Source of the DNA: JBAZYZ01 sp041659085
Lineage (GTDB): Bacteria > Patescibacteriota > Minisyncoccia > Phycocordibacterales > VMEP01
Direction of reading: 5' to 3'
DNA length: 29,941 nucleotides
Assembly: GCA_041659085.1 (NCBI GenBank)
Contig: JBAZYZ010000008.1
Coordinates: forward strand, 1-29,941
Positions 14,866-22,152 of this stretch are shown piece by piece (the first letter of the stretch is position 1; every line of letters begins with the position of its first letter). Made by a program: the position numbers and the translations under genes. The notes under the pieces were generated by a model, which was given only the letters and a program-made list of their open reading frames with translations, ran no database searches and had not been told where the DNA came from.

Positions 14866-14940
14866 TGGAGCCGCCTCTCGGACTTGAACCGAGGACCTTC
14901 GCTTTACAAAAGCGTTGCTCTACCACTGAGCTAAGGCGGC
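14866..14940 (-). tRNA. tRNA-Thr (anticodon UGU)
   Basis: Cloverleaf on the minus strand: acceptor GCCGCCT/AGGCGGC, D arm GCTC-AGTGGTA-GAGC, anticodon loop TTTGTAA with TGT at the anticodon, T arm CTCGG-TTCAAGT-CCGAG, discriminator T and encoded CCA. The anticodon stem has an A-A pair at its top position (27-43). 75 nt including CCA. Confidence 0.95.
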
Positions 14941-15030
14941 ATATCGAAAACAATCAACAAACAACCAGTAACAATTTACAAGGGAAAACCGCTACAGTCA
15001 ACCGGTGTTTTTATTATTGTAAATTATCTA

Positions 15031-15450
15031 TCACTTCTCATGATACCCGTTCTCCCTCCTTACCTCCTCCTTATGCGCTGAAATATCTTTCAGAAAAAAA
15101 GATGAGCCGGCCGAGTGATGAGGCAAATTTGAAAAATGGGGAAAATTTTTAAGGTGCTTGGACAAACGCGGCGCAATCGTAGACCATTCACGTAACGCTG
15201 TTTTGCGCGCGTGACGTAGAAAAACTATTGCGTGAGAAATGCCAAAAACAACGGCGCGCAGAGAATAGATTTTCATTTTTCCAAAAAACTCATCGACTGA
15301 CGCTTCCATACGGTCAATAGAAAAAAAAGTTTCCGGAATGTATTCTTCGCGCACAACGATTCTACCCGCGTGGATTTCCCACACCCTAAATAAAACCATT
15401 ATGACAATGGCCATGGCGGATATTAGGAGAAACGTCACCGGGACGAACAT
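15031..15450 (-). CDS. small single-pass membrane protein after tsf
   Basis: 139 residues, ATG at 15450, six bases after the tsf stop, so probably the last gene of the rpsB-tsf transcript. An N-terminal transmembrane helix (FVPVTFLLISAMAIVIMVLFRVW, residues 2-24) precedes a basic, histidine-rich cytosolic region. The region has two helices (about 44-80) and a variable tail ending KEEVRRENGYHEK. I do not recognise a family. The residue pattern (VREEYIPETFFSIDRMEASVDEFFGKMKIYSLR) has the regularity of a real protein, and its position next to translation genes suggests a conserved lineage-specific gene. Confidence 0.65.
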   Translation of the reverse strand: MFVPVTFLLISAMAIVIMVLFRVWEIHAGRIVVREEYIPETFFSIDRMEASVDEFFGKMKIYSLRAVVFGISHAIVFLRHARKTALREWSTIAPRLSKHLKNFPHFSNLPHHSAGSSFFLKDISAHKEEVRRENGYHEK

Positions 15451-15456
15451 AATTTT

Positions 15457-16044
15457 TTATATAGAGAAACGCACAAAACGGGAAAGTTCTATCTTCTCGC
15501 CGAACTTCTGCACAGCCTGGTCTAATAGACCGGAAATGGTCACCTCACTATTTTTTACAAACGGTTGAGAAAGCAACACTCTCTCGGCAAAGTAAGCATT
15601 CAACTTGCCTATAAGTATCTTCTCTCTCATAGCATCATCCTTTTTCCCCTGCGCGTCAACTTCTTTTCCAAACATCTCACGCGCCGCACTTGTGGCTTCC
15701 TCCGGGATATCTTCGGTTCTTAGGTATTCGGGGTTAGTCGCCGCAACATGCATGGCTATATCATAAGCCATTTTTTTGAACTCTTCGTTCTTGGCGACGA
15801 AATCAGTCTCGGACATAATTTCCACCATGGCCCCGACCGTGCCGCTCGCGTGTATGTAAGCCTGCACCGCGCCGGCTCCCAATGTCCGTCCTGATTTCTT
15901 GTCGGCTACGTCACGGCTCTTTTTCTTCAGTATCAAAATAGCCTTGTCCTTGTCCCCACCAGCCTCTTCAAGCGCTTTTTTGCACTGCATTACGGAAACC
16001 CCGGTTATGTCACGCAACTCTTTGATTTGTTCGGTAGTTATCAT
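15457..16044 (-). CDS. tsf: elongation factor Ts (short form)
   Basis: 195 residues against about 280 in E. coli. EF-Ts exchanges GDP for GTP on EF-Tu. The N-terminal UBA-like domain (MITTEQIKELRDITGVSVMQCKKALEEAGGDKDKAILIL) and the core TDFVAKNEEF nucleotide-exchange motif (residues 80-89) are present. The C-terminal part is a single compact subdomain, as in other reduced genomes and mitochondria-like forms. It follows rpsB with a 65-nt gap, the common rpsB-tsf order. Confidence 0.96.
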   Translation of the reverse strand: MITTEQIKELRDITGVSVMQCKKALEEAGGDKDKAILILKKKSRDVADKKSGRTLGAGAVQAYIHASGTVGAMVEIMSETDFVAKNEEFKKMAYDIAMHVAATNPEYLRTEDIPEEATSAAREMFGKEVDAQGKKDDAMREKILIGKLNAYFAERVLLSQPFVKNSEVTISGLLDQAVQKFGEKIELSRFVRFSI

Positions 16045-16109
16045 CGTAAATAATTGAGTAATTAAATAATAAAAATAACCAACGGTTAAATAGTTTTTAA
16101 GCTACTCTG

Positions 16110-16820
16110 CTATTCCGCTGTTTGGCTATTTGCCTTGATGCCTTCCTTGTACGATTCAACAATCTCACTGACAAAAAAAGCAACACTGGACAAAGAGGAG
16201 TCATTTCCGACTATAGGATATGTAACCTGCTTCAAATCACAATCGGAGCTAGAAATGCTTATAACAGGAACTTTCATAAGTTTCGCCTCCTTTACGGCTA
16301 TATGCTCTTTCTTTGAATCGACAACAAAAACCGCCGCAGGAATATTCTTGAGTGAAGCTAGTCCGGCAAAATATTTTTCAAGTCTGGCAATTTCACGGTC
16401 TATGAGGAGACGCTCTTTCTTGGTGTAAACATCCGTAGCACCTTTTTCGCGTTCTTCCAGGAGTTTGGCGAGTTTATCAATACGCTTCTTTATTTCAGGA
16501 AAATTCGTAAGGGTCCCGCCAATCCAGCGCTCAATAACGTACGGCTGACCCAATTCTTCCGCCGCTTTCTTGATGGCATCTCTGGCTTCGGGCTTGGCTC
16601 CAACAAAGATAATGACTTTACCAGTAGAAGCAAGAGATTTCACGAATTCCTTGGCTTTATCCAACCCTTCTTCAATTTTCTCCAGATTCAATATATCAAC
16701 ACGATTCTTGGTACCCAAAACGTAAGGCTTGACCGATGGGTGGCGACGCGTGCGTGTATAGCCGAAGTGGGCTCCGGCTGAATGCATTTCGTCTATTTTG
16801 CTTGATGTTTTGACAGTCAT
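16110..16820 (-). CDS. rpsB: 30S ribosomal protein S2
   Basis: 236 residues, ATG at 16820. Signatures: HSAGAHFGYTRTRRHPSVKPYVLGTKNRVDILNLEKI near the start, FVGAKPEARDAIKKAAEELGQPYVIERWIGGTLTNFPEI in the middle, and AAVFVVDSKKEHIAVKEAKLMKVPVI followed by the variant SSSDCDLKQVTYPIVGNDSS (usually DTNCDP...YPIPGNDD). S2 sits on the back of the small subunit. It leads the rpsB-tsf run and has a promoter just upstream with a leader of about 6 nt, shorter than a Shine-Dalgarno needs. Confidence 0.97.
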   Translation of the reverse strand: MTVKTSSKIDEMHSAGAHFGYTRTRRHPSVKPYVLGTKNRVDILNLEKIEEGLDKAKEFVKSLASTGKVIIFVGAKPEARDAIKKAAEELGQPYVIERWIGGTLTNFPEIKKRIDKLAKLLEEREKGATDVYTKKERLLIDREIARLEKYFAGLASLKNIPAAVFVVDSKKEHIAVKEAKLMKVPVISISSSDCDLKQVTYPIVGNDSSLSSVAFFVSEIVESYKEGIKANSQTAE

Positions 16821-16832
16821 ATTAACCCGACC

Positions 16833-16861
16833 AGTCTATCAAAAAAACCTCCCGCGTGCAA
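16833..16861 (-). promoter_or_regulatory. promoter of the rpsB-tsf run
   Basis: Minus strand: TTGCAC (16856-16861), 17 nt, then extended -10 TGA-TAGACT (hexamer 16833-16838). The predicted start is 16826, only 6 nt before the ATG. Confidence 0.4.
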
Positions 16862-16908
16862 ATACGCAAGAAAACACCGGAAAAGGCGCATAAATAAGTG
16901 GGGAGACT

Positions 16909-16966
16909 GTACCTCATGTCATATTCCGTGGTAAAGTTTAACGGTCAGTTAAACTAATTGAGGTAC
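16909..16966. repeat. nested inverted repeats upstream of the cupredoxin gene
   Basis: Outer arms GTACCTCA (16909-16916) and TGAGGTAC (16959-16966) enclose inner arms AGTTTAAC (16935-16942) and GTTAAACT (16948-16955) around GGTCA. The outer right arm overlaps the -35 box of the cupredoxin promoter. No T-run follows, so an operator or DNA structure is likelier than a terminator. Confidence 0.6.
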
Positions 16967-16986
16967 AAAAAAATTAAAAATAAACT
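16958..16986 (+). promoter_or_regulatory. promoter of the cupredoxin gene, predicted leaderless
   Basis: -35 TTGAGG (16958-16963), 17 nt spacer, -10 TAAACT (16981-16986), then AAAAAAT and ATG at 16994. The predicted start is 16993. The TTG of the -35 box also opens a longer reading frame, which this promoter argues against. Confidence 0.5.
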
Positions 16987-16993
16987 AAAAAAT

Positions 16994-17455
16994 ATGCGAA
17001 TAAATAAAATAGTTTCAGGTATTGTCATCCTCGTAGTTATCGGTGTTGGGGCGTGGTTTTATGAGAATTCAAATAAAACGCCAACATTAAACACCGACCA
17101 AGGCTCGCGAAGTGAAGAGTCTTCCGTTGTTGAAACTGTGGTTCCGGCCGAAAATTCAAGCGGAACAATTGAAGCTGGAGTTGTAAAAGAATTTCTGATA
17201 ACAGGCAAAAATTTCTCATTTGTTCCGTCTGCGATAACAGTCAGCAAGGGAGATCGAGTGAAAATAACGTTTAAAAACGAAGACGGGTTCCACGATTTTA
17301 AAATTGACGAATACAATATAGCAACACCGAAAATTCAGGGCGGGAACGAAAGCGCGGTTGAGTTTACGGCGGATAAAGCCGGATCTTTTGAGTATTATTG
17401 TTCAGTCGGGAGCCACCGCTCCATGGGGATGTATGGAACGTTAGTTGTTAAATAG
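16994..17455 (+). CDS. membrane-anchored cupredoxin (type 1 copper protein)
   Basis: 153 residues from ATG at 16994. A TTG 36 nt earlier coincides with the -35 box and is rejected. The N-terminal anchor (KIVSGIVILVVIGVGAWFY, 5-23) is followed by a low-complexity linker and a cupredoxin domain (about 64-153: FLITGKNFSFVPSAITVSKGDRVKITFKN). Copper ligands are visible: His100 (GFHDF), Cys136 and His141 (YYCSVGSHRSMGM), and Met146 or Met144. The C+5/C+10 spacing resembles auracyanin-type sites. It would carry electrons or bind copper outside the membrane; no partner oxidase is in this window. It converges on the peroxiredoxin gene across a shared terminator. Confidence 0.9.
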   Translation: MRINKIVSGIVILVVIGVGAWFYENSNKTPTLNTDQGSRSEESSVVETVVPAENSSGTIEAGVVKEFLITGKNFSFVPSAITVSKGDRVKITFKNEDGFHDFKIDEYNIATPKIQGGNESAVEFTADKAGSFEYYCSVGSHRSMGMYGTLVVK

Positions 17456-17467
17456 TCCAGGCCTATC

Positions 17468-17500
17468 AAAAAAATCCCCGGCTAGATGCCGGGGATTTTT
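17468..17500. terminator. bidirectional terminator between cupredoxin and peroxiredoxin genes
   Basis: Perfect stem AAAATCCCCGGC (17471-17482), loop TAGAT, GCCGGGGATTTT (17488-17499), flanked by A7 on the left and T5 on the right. It serves both convergent genes. Confidence 0.92.
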
Positions 17501-17512
17501 GTAAAATCTTAT

Positions 17513-18049
17513 CTATGCTATCTCTTTCAAGTACTTTATCATCGTATCAGCATCACTTACTTCAAACGGGTCGGTTGGGCAGTCATCCGACTTACCGGGT
17601 TCAATGAACATTTTTTTGATTTCCCCGTCTACGACATACATACTGTATCGCCATGACCGCAAACCGAAACCGAGGTTGTCCTTCTTAACAAGCATACCCA
17701 TGGCTTCGGTGAACTCGCCGGAACCATCCGGAATAAGTTTAACCTTAGTTATGTTCAAACTTTTTGCCCATTGGAACATTACAAAAGCGTCATTTACGGA
17801 AAGGCAGTAAACTTCCTCGATACCAAGAGCTTTAAATTCATCGTACTTGGCCTCATACCCCGGAAGATGCGTAGACGAGCAAGTCGGCGTAAAAGCCCCC
17901 GGCAGCGAGAAAACCACCACTTTCTTGCCGTTAAAAATCTCACCGGTGGAAACATCCTGCCAGCGAAAGGGGTTCTCCCCTTCCACGCTTTCGTCTCTCA
18001 CGCGGGTTTTAAAGACAACCTGCGGAACTTTTGTCGGTATATTATTCAT
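17513..18049 (-). CDS. peroxiredoxin (Prx5 family)
   Basis: 178 residues, ATG at 18049. Thiol peroxidase that reduces H2O2 and organic or peroxynitrite peroxides. The family motif PGAFTPTCSSTHLPGY contains the peroxidatic Cys57, with Thr54 and Arg131 (LRSWRYSMYV) in place to activate it. The Prx5 C-terminal signature PFEVSDADTM is present. Extra cysteines are Cys82 and Cys157 (SDDCPTDPF); Cys157 could be a resolving residue. There is no fused glutaredoxin. It has its own promoter with a leader of about 40 nt and probably protects this otherwise reduced cell from oxidants. Confidence 0.95.
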   Translation of the reverse strand: MNNIPTKVPQVVFKTRVRDESVEGENPFRWQDVSTGEIFNGKKVVVFSLPGAFTPTCSSTHLPGYEAKYDEFKALGIEEVYCLSVNDAFVMFQWAKSLNITKVKLIPDGSGEFTEAMGMLVKKDNLGFGLRSWRYSMYVVDGEIKKMFIEPGKSDDCPTDPFEVSDADTMIKYLKEIA

Positions 18050-18095
18050 AATATTTTATCAGATTAGAGTTTACAATTTAAAACTGTACCCAAGC

Positions 18096-18124
18096 ATTAT
18101 ACAGTCCGTTTGGTATAGACGCAA
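18096..18124 (-). promoter_or_regulatory. promoter of the peroxiredoxin gene
   Basis: Minus strand: -35 TTGCGT (18119-18124), 17 nt, perfect -10 TATAAT (18096-18101). Predicted start about 18089, leader about 40 nt. The -35 touches the edge of the palindrome at 18123-18148. Confidence 0.6.
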
Positions 18125-18148
18125 AAGTCCGGACATGTCCGGACTTTT
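18123..18148. terminator. 26-bp perfect palindrome, terminator after doxX
   Basis: AAAAGTCCGGACAT and its exact reverse complement form a fully symmetric 26-mer. It follows the DoxX stop on the minus strand and ends in TTTT, fitting an intrinsic terminator. Its symmetry also makes it a possible protein-binding site next to the peroxiredoxin -35 box. Confidence 0.7.
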
Positions 18149-18166
18149 ACAAAAAAACCATGTTGT

Positions 18167-18610
18167 TTATCCTTTGCGAAAAAGCCGCCTGACCTTTTCT
18201 TCAAGACCCCAAACGCGCCCAGCGTCAAAAGAAAACAAGATAAAGAAAGCAACTGCGTTTATAAAATGGGAATCAACGACATAGCTGTGAATATCCTGCT
18301 TCGGGAACGGCAGGACAAAATAATAAAGAACCATGAGAAGGATGCCGGCAATAGAGCTCCACCTGACACAAACACCGAGGACGAGTGACACTCCTATTAG
18401 AGTGATGCCCCAGGCATTCATGAAATTGGTGACGGGAAGCATTCCGGGTGTCAGGAAGAAATCATAGAAACCGGCAAAATTCTTTGCTCCCTCCAGATAG
18501 CCGGCCGCCGACCAAGCCGAGTTCAAAACCTTGGGAACTCCTGCGTACAACATATACCAGCCGAGTGTCATGCGCAGCAAAAACAAAGAAACTTTTTGAT
18601 ATGTAAGCAT
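18167..18610 (-). CDS. DoxX family membrane protein
   Basis: 147 residues, ATG at 18610. Four hydrophobic helices (about 7-28, 63-82, 86-102, 112-130), with the family-typical opening LFLLRMTLGWYMLYAGVPKVLN and GITLIGVSLVLGVCVRWSSIAGILLMVLYY. DoxX proteins include thiosulfate:quinone oxidoreductase subunits and membrane partners in oxidative-stress complexes; most are uncharacterised. The basic C terminus (EEKVRRLFRKG) faces the cytosol. It stands between peroxiredoxin and cyclopropane-fatty-acid synthase genes, in keeping with a membrane redox or stress role. Confidence 0.85.
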   Translation of the reverse strand: MLTYQKVSLFLLRMTLGWYMLYAGVPKVLNSAWSAAGYLEGAKNFAGFYDFFLTPGMLPVTNFMNAWGITLIGVSLVLGVCVRWSSIAGILLMVLYYFVLPFPKQDIHSYVVDSHFINAVAFFILFSFDAGRVWGLEEKVRRLFRKG

Positions 18611-18648
18611 AAAAAAATAATTAATTATTCTGATATTTCAACGTCTTA

Positions 18649-18677
18649 ATTATAGTAAATTAAAAGGAAGTATGTAA
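18649..18677 (-). promoter_or_regulatory. promoter of the doxX gene
   Basis: Minus strand: -35 TTACAT (18672-18677), 17 nt, perfect -10 TATAAT (18649-18654). Predicted leader about 32 nt. Confidence 0.55.
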
Positions 18678-18712
18678 TGCCGCCAGTGGGGAAAACCATA
18701 ATTGCCCGCGTT

Positions 18713-19831
18713 TTACCGTACAGCCCTGTATCCCCCTTCCACCCCGTTTTTAGAAAGCACAATCTGCCAAAGCTGGTTCTCGCGCGCCCGGAATGAACCC
18801 GCGCAGGATAAGAGATAGTAATTCCACATGCGGTAAAAACGTTCGCTATATTCACTTTTGAGTTCCGGCCAATGCTTGATGAAATTAGCGCGCCAAAACA
18901 TAAGCGTCTTGTCGTAATCAGCGCCGAAGTTGTGCCAGTCTTCCACCACGAATAAATTCTCAATCGCCCCGCTTATCTGTTTTATGGATGGCAGCATTCC
19001 GTTCGGAAAAATATATTTGTCTATCCACGGGTCGGTAGCCACAACAGATTTGTTGCTCCCGATCGTGTGAAGAAGAAAGAGGCCGCCGTCCTTTAAACAC
19101 CTTTCCGCCACTTTCATATATGTGCGGTAATTTTTGTAACCTACGTGCTCAAACATTCCCACAGAAACTATATGATCAAACTTTTCGTCTATATCCCGGT
19201 AATCCTGCAGACGGAATTCCACAGGCAGACCGTCGCATAACTTACGTGCCAAAACCATCTGCTCTTTGGAGATGGTTACTCCGACAACCGAAACGCCGTA
19301 TTTTTTCGCCGCGTATTTGGCAAAGCTTCCCCAGCCTGAGCCTATATCCAGAACCCTCTGCCCTTTTTGCAGATTTAGTTTACGGCAAATCAAATCCAGT
19401 TTGTGCTCCTGCGCTTCATCAAGCGTCTTTGCTTTATCCCAATATCCGCAGGTATAAGTCATTCTTTTGTCGAGCATTGTCTGATACAAATCGTTGCCTA
19501 TATCGTAATGCCGTTCCCCCACTTCAAAGGCCCGTGTTTTGGACTGATGGTTTACTAAAACCTTTACGCCGTAAAAAATGATCTTTTCCCGCAAGGAACC
19601 TACTCGTTCATTCAAACGCGCGCGCAAAACTTTAAAGAAAAAAGCGTCAAGCTCTTTAACATCCCACCAGCCGTCCATATACGATTCACCTAAGCCGAGC
19701 GAACCCCCCAATAACGCTCTCTTGTAAAAACGTTCATCGTTTACAACAATGTCCCACGGCCTGTCGCCGTCTATTTTTACATCAGCCTGTGCCAAAATTT
19801 TCTCCGCTTTTTTCTTTAAGATTGAAGACAT
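18713..19831 (-). CDS. cfa: cyclopropane-fatty-acyl-phospholipid synthase
   Basis: 372 residues from ATG at 19831 (MSSILKKKAEKIL); a TTG 39 nt upstream is less likely. The enzyme transfers a methylene from SAM to cis double bonds of membrane phospholipids. Family features: GESYMDGWWD near the start, GERHYDIGNDLYQTMLD, CGYW with Cys128, SAM motif VLDIGSGWGSFAKYAAKKYG (160-179), FEHVGYKNY with Glu228, LHTIG with His255, and the C-terminal YYLLSCAGSFRARENQLWQIVLSK. The residues corresponding to the bicarbonate-site ligands of the E. coli enzyme appear to be kept. CPR cells generally cannot make fatty acids, so the substrate would be host-derived or scavenged lipid. Confidence 0.94.
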   Translation of the reverse strand: MSSILKKKAEKILAQADVKIDGDRPWDIVVNDERFYKRALLGGSLGLGESYMDGWWDVKELDAFFFKVLRARLNERVGSLREKIIFYGVKVLVNHQSKTRAFEVGERHYDIGNDLYQTMLDKRMTYTCGYWDKAKTLDEAQEHKLDLICRKLNLQKGQRVLDIGSGWGSFAKYAAKKYGVSVVGVTISKEQMVLARKLCDGLPVEFRLQDYRDIDEKFDHIVSVGMFEHVGYKNYRTYMKVAERCLKDGGLFLLHTIGSNKSVVATDPWIDKYIFPNGMLPSIKQISGAIENLFVVEDWHNFGADYDKTLMFWRANFIKHWPELKSEYSERFYRMWNYYLLSCAGSFRARENQLWQIVLSKNGVEGGYRAVR

Positions 19832-19843
19832 ATGACTTTTCAG

Positions 19844-19849
19844 ATTATA
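19844..19849 (-). promoter_or_regulatory. -10 box of the cfa gene
   Basis: Perfect TATAAT on the minus strand; predicted start about 19837, 6 nt before ATG 19831. The -35 (ACTTGT) is weak. Confidence 0.45.
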
Positions 19850-19901
19850 TGAATACTTAAAAACGCACAAGTTCCGTGTGGGGGTTTGTATGCCTAAATT
19901 T

Positions 19902-21107
19902 TTATTTCAACGCCTCCCACATCCCGGGGTCCGCGCCGCCGTCTATTTTGAAAATAGCCACACCGCGCACGCCAAGCTTTCTCGCCAAATCCACCTTATC
20001 TTTTATGGCCTTGGCGTCGCTCCACCAGACGATATTTACCGGACCGTTTATGTTTATCCCGGGCGCGTTTTGGGCCACCGTGGAAGTCGGTATTGTTTGA
20101 CCGATACTGTTTCCAGCATCAACCGTAGCCGCAGTCGTGGTCGGGGTATACATAAAACCTATTTCGTTGGAACTGTTCCTTTGCGGCGTAATGCCGAGTG
20201 ATGCCGCCAAATCAGTCGCGTACTTAGGGTTTAACGCCCACTCCAAATCATAGCGATAACCGTACTCTGAAAGTTTCGTCACTTTGTATTCATAACCGTA
20301 AGTGGCGATACCAATGGCTATTTTCTTTTTTGAAATAGTTTGCGCGGCAAGAGCAATTGATTTTTCCACCCATGCCGGGTCGGCAACCGGAATATATGGA
20401 GCCGCGCGGGCACGGTTTAGTTTCACATCAATAGTTCCCTGGTCGTAAGTCATGAACCGCACCCGGTCGCAATATTTATTGATGGCGACAAAGTCATTGG
20501 CATAGCGGATATCTTTGGGGATTGTGTCGTAACGAGCGTCAAGCGGAGTACGGGCTTCAATGGTGCACATCAGCCACTTCTTGCCCAATCTCTGATAAAG
20601 GCCCTTTAGGAAAGTGGCAAAATATTTTTTAGTGTCGGCTTTTTTGCCTTCAAAATCAATGTCAATACCGTCAAAGCCTTTTTCTTTGACCAGATTCGCA
20701 ATTTCATCTTCAAGAGCGATGCGTGTTTTCGTGTTAGACAAAACACGGTGGATAGCGTCTCCATTTGCCCACATCACGGTTGGAACAACACGGATTTTTT
20801 TCTTTTTGGCTTCAGCTATCAATGTCGTCCATGGCTCTTCGTCTATTTTCATCGCGTCGTACAGAGTGCCGTCATTTTTCATCGTGTAACCAAACGGATT
20901 TATTTCCGTAAACGCATCCAGGTGCGCAAGGGCCGTAGCTGTGCCGGTCGCGGTACGCCAGTAAGGAATCCATCCGGAAACTTCAAGGGGTGGGACAACC
21001 GGTTTTTTCACAACGGTTTTCGGGGTAGCCTTAACAGCCGCGTCCGCGCCAAAAGCCGCGAACAAAAGCGATGCCACCAAAACAAATTTGAGCGATTTTT
21101 CCGACAT
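19902..21107 (-). CDS. secreted glycoside hydrolase family 18-like protein
   Basis: 401 residues from ATG at 21107 (MSEKSLKFVLVASLLFAAFGADA, a textbook signal peptide). An in-frame ATG at 21137 adds ten residues and cannot be excluded. The TIM-barrel matches GH18/YaaH-like proteins: SGWIPYWRTATGTATALAHLDAFTEINPFGY, then FDGIDIDFEGKK with the catalytic DxxDxDxE set (Asp146, Asp149, Asp151, Glu153), RFMTYDQG, IAIGIATYGYEY and, near the end, VNIVWWSDAKAIKDKVDLARKLGVRGVAIFKIDGG. GH18 enzymes cleave beta-1,4-GlcNAc linkages; YaaH-type relatives act on peptidoglycan. No LysM is present. It is exported and probably trims cell-wall or surface glycans. Confidence 0.9.
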   Translation of the reverse strand: MSEKSLKFVLVASLLFAAFGADAAVKATPKTVVKKPVVPPLEVSGWIPYWRTATGTATALAHLDAFTEINPFGYTMKNDGTLYDAMKIDEEPWTTLIAEAKKKKIRVVPTVMWANGDAIHRVLSNTKTRIALEDEIANLVKEKGFDGIDIDFEGKKADTKKYFATFLKGLYQRLGKKWLMCTIEARTPLDARYDTIPKDIRYANDFVAINKYCDRVRFMTYDQGTIDVKLNRARAAPYIPVADPAWVEKSIALAAQTISKKKIAIGIATYGYEYKVTKLSEYGYRYDLEWALNPKYATDLAASLGITPQRNSSNEIGFMYTPTTTAATVDAGNSIGQTIPTSTVAQNAPGININGPVNIVWWSDAKAIKDKVDLARKLGVRGVAIFKIDGGADPGMWEALK

Positions 21108-21174
21108 AAACGCCAAAATACCTTTTAGTATTTCCATTTTAACACAAATATCTATTTAGCTCCTTTTGCGCGTC

Positions 21175-22116
21175 CTATTTTAAGTACTTGCCAATAACGC
21201 TTTTCAGGGTGTTTATGGGTATTGAAAACCCGATACTATTGGACCCGGAGGCGGTGGCCACATTAATCCCCACAACTTCGCCGCTTAGATTAAGGAGCGG
21301 GCCGCCGGAATTGCCGGGATTTATGGCCGCATCCGTTTGGATAATATTTTTTAACTCCTCAACCGCGCCGGTAGCCTGGTTTTGAGCCTCTATGGTCCGT
21401 CCAATGCCGGAAACCACCCCTACCGAAACGGAATTGCTGAATTCACCCAGAGCATTCCCGATAGCAACCACGGTCTCTCCCACCTTGAGAATGTCGGAAT
21501 TACCCAGGGGTAAGGGCCGGTAAACGCTTCCTTCTATTTTTATAACCGCAACGTCGTTGTTTGGGTCCCTGTAAACAACTGTGGCTGATTTCTGCTTTCC
21601 ATTTGAAAGGAGAACCGTGTATTCGGCCGCGTCGTCGTAGACTACATGTTTATTGGTCAGTATGTAGCCGTTGCTTGAAACAATAAAACCGCTGCCTGCG
21701 CCCACCTCTTTTTTCTCAATTCCTTTCTGTGTATAAACGGGAACTTGGACTCCAAAATTCCTGAAAAACGGGTCATCGCCAAACGGATTTACGTAAGACA
21801 CCTCAAGCTGCGGAACTTCCCTGGAAATAACGATCGAAACGACAGACGGCGTAGTTTTGGTCACTGTGTCTGTGAGCTGATTTTGTTTTGACTCGCTGGT
21901 CAATATAAGACGGCGTAATGTTTCGCTATTTTTCTCTTCCGAAGCATCGAGGCTCTTAAGTTGGTTATTCAAGTCGGATAAAAAAACTGTGTTCTTGACC
22001 AGGTCGCGTTTCAACCGATAATTTTCCGCCAATAGATATGCCAACAAAACAGCCGGAATGATAACGCCTAAAATAACAGCTGCTTGTTTTTTGTACGACA
22101 TATTGAGTTTAATCAT
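21175..22116 (-). CDS. HtrA/DegP-like S1C serine protease without PDZ domain
   Basis: 313 residues, ATG at 22116. An N-terminal membrane anchor (about 11-30) and a short coiled coil (31-85) precede a trypsin-like domain (86-313). The triad is complete: His157 in LTNKHVVY, Asp188 in DPNNDVAVIKI, Ser270 in NPGNSGGPLLN. The protein stops right after IGFSIPINTLKSVIGKYLK, where DegP-family members normally begin one or two PDZ domains. Without PDZ the usual substrate-sensing and oligomer control are missing, so the coiled coil may take over assembly. It would degrade or process damaged proteins outside the membrane. A strong promoter lies inside the end of the upstream ATPase gene, predicting a leaderless message. 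Confidence 0.94.
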   Translation of the reverse strand: MIKLNMSYKKQAAVILGVIIPAVLLAYLLAENYRLKRDLVKNTVFLSDLNNQLKSLDASEEKNSETLRRLILTSESKQNQLTDTVTKTTPSVVSIVISREVPQLEVSYVNPFGDDPFFRNFGVQVPVYTQKGIEKKEVGAGSGFIVSSNGYILTNKHVVYDDAAEYTVLLSNGKQKSATVVYRDPNNDVAVIKIEGSVYRPLPLGNSDILKVGETVVAIGNALGEFSNSVSVGVVSGIGRTIEAQNQATGAVEELKNIIQTDAAINPGNSGGPLLNLSGEVVGINVATASGSNSIGFSIPINTLKSVIGKYLK

Positions 22117-22124
22117 ACGCCTAC

Positions 22125-22152
22125 ATTTTAATAACTACCTATTTGATGTCAA
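22125..22152 (-). promoter_or_regulatory. consensus promoter of the htrA-like gene, inside the ATPase 3' end, predicted leaderless
   Basis: Minus strand: perfect -35 TTGACA (22147-22152), 16 nt spacer, -10 TAAAAT (22125-22130). Predicted start 22118, two bases before ATG 22116. The -35 overlaps the last codons of the P-type ATPase gene. Confidence 0.7.

Noticed and set aside
14866..14940. Plus-strand gene (14781-15152) reading across the tRNA
   Set aside because: The stretch is the reverse complement of a complete tRNA-Thr cloverleaf; the open frame is incidental.
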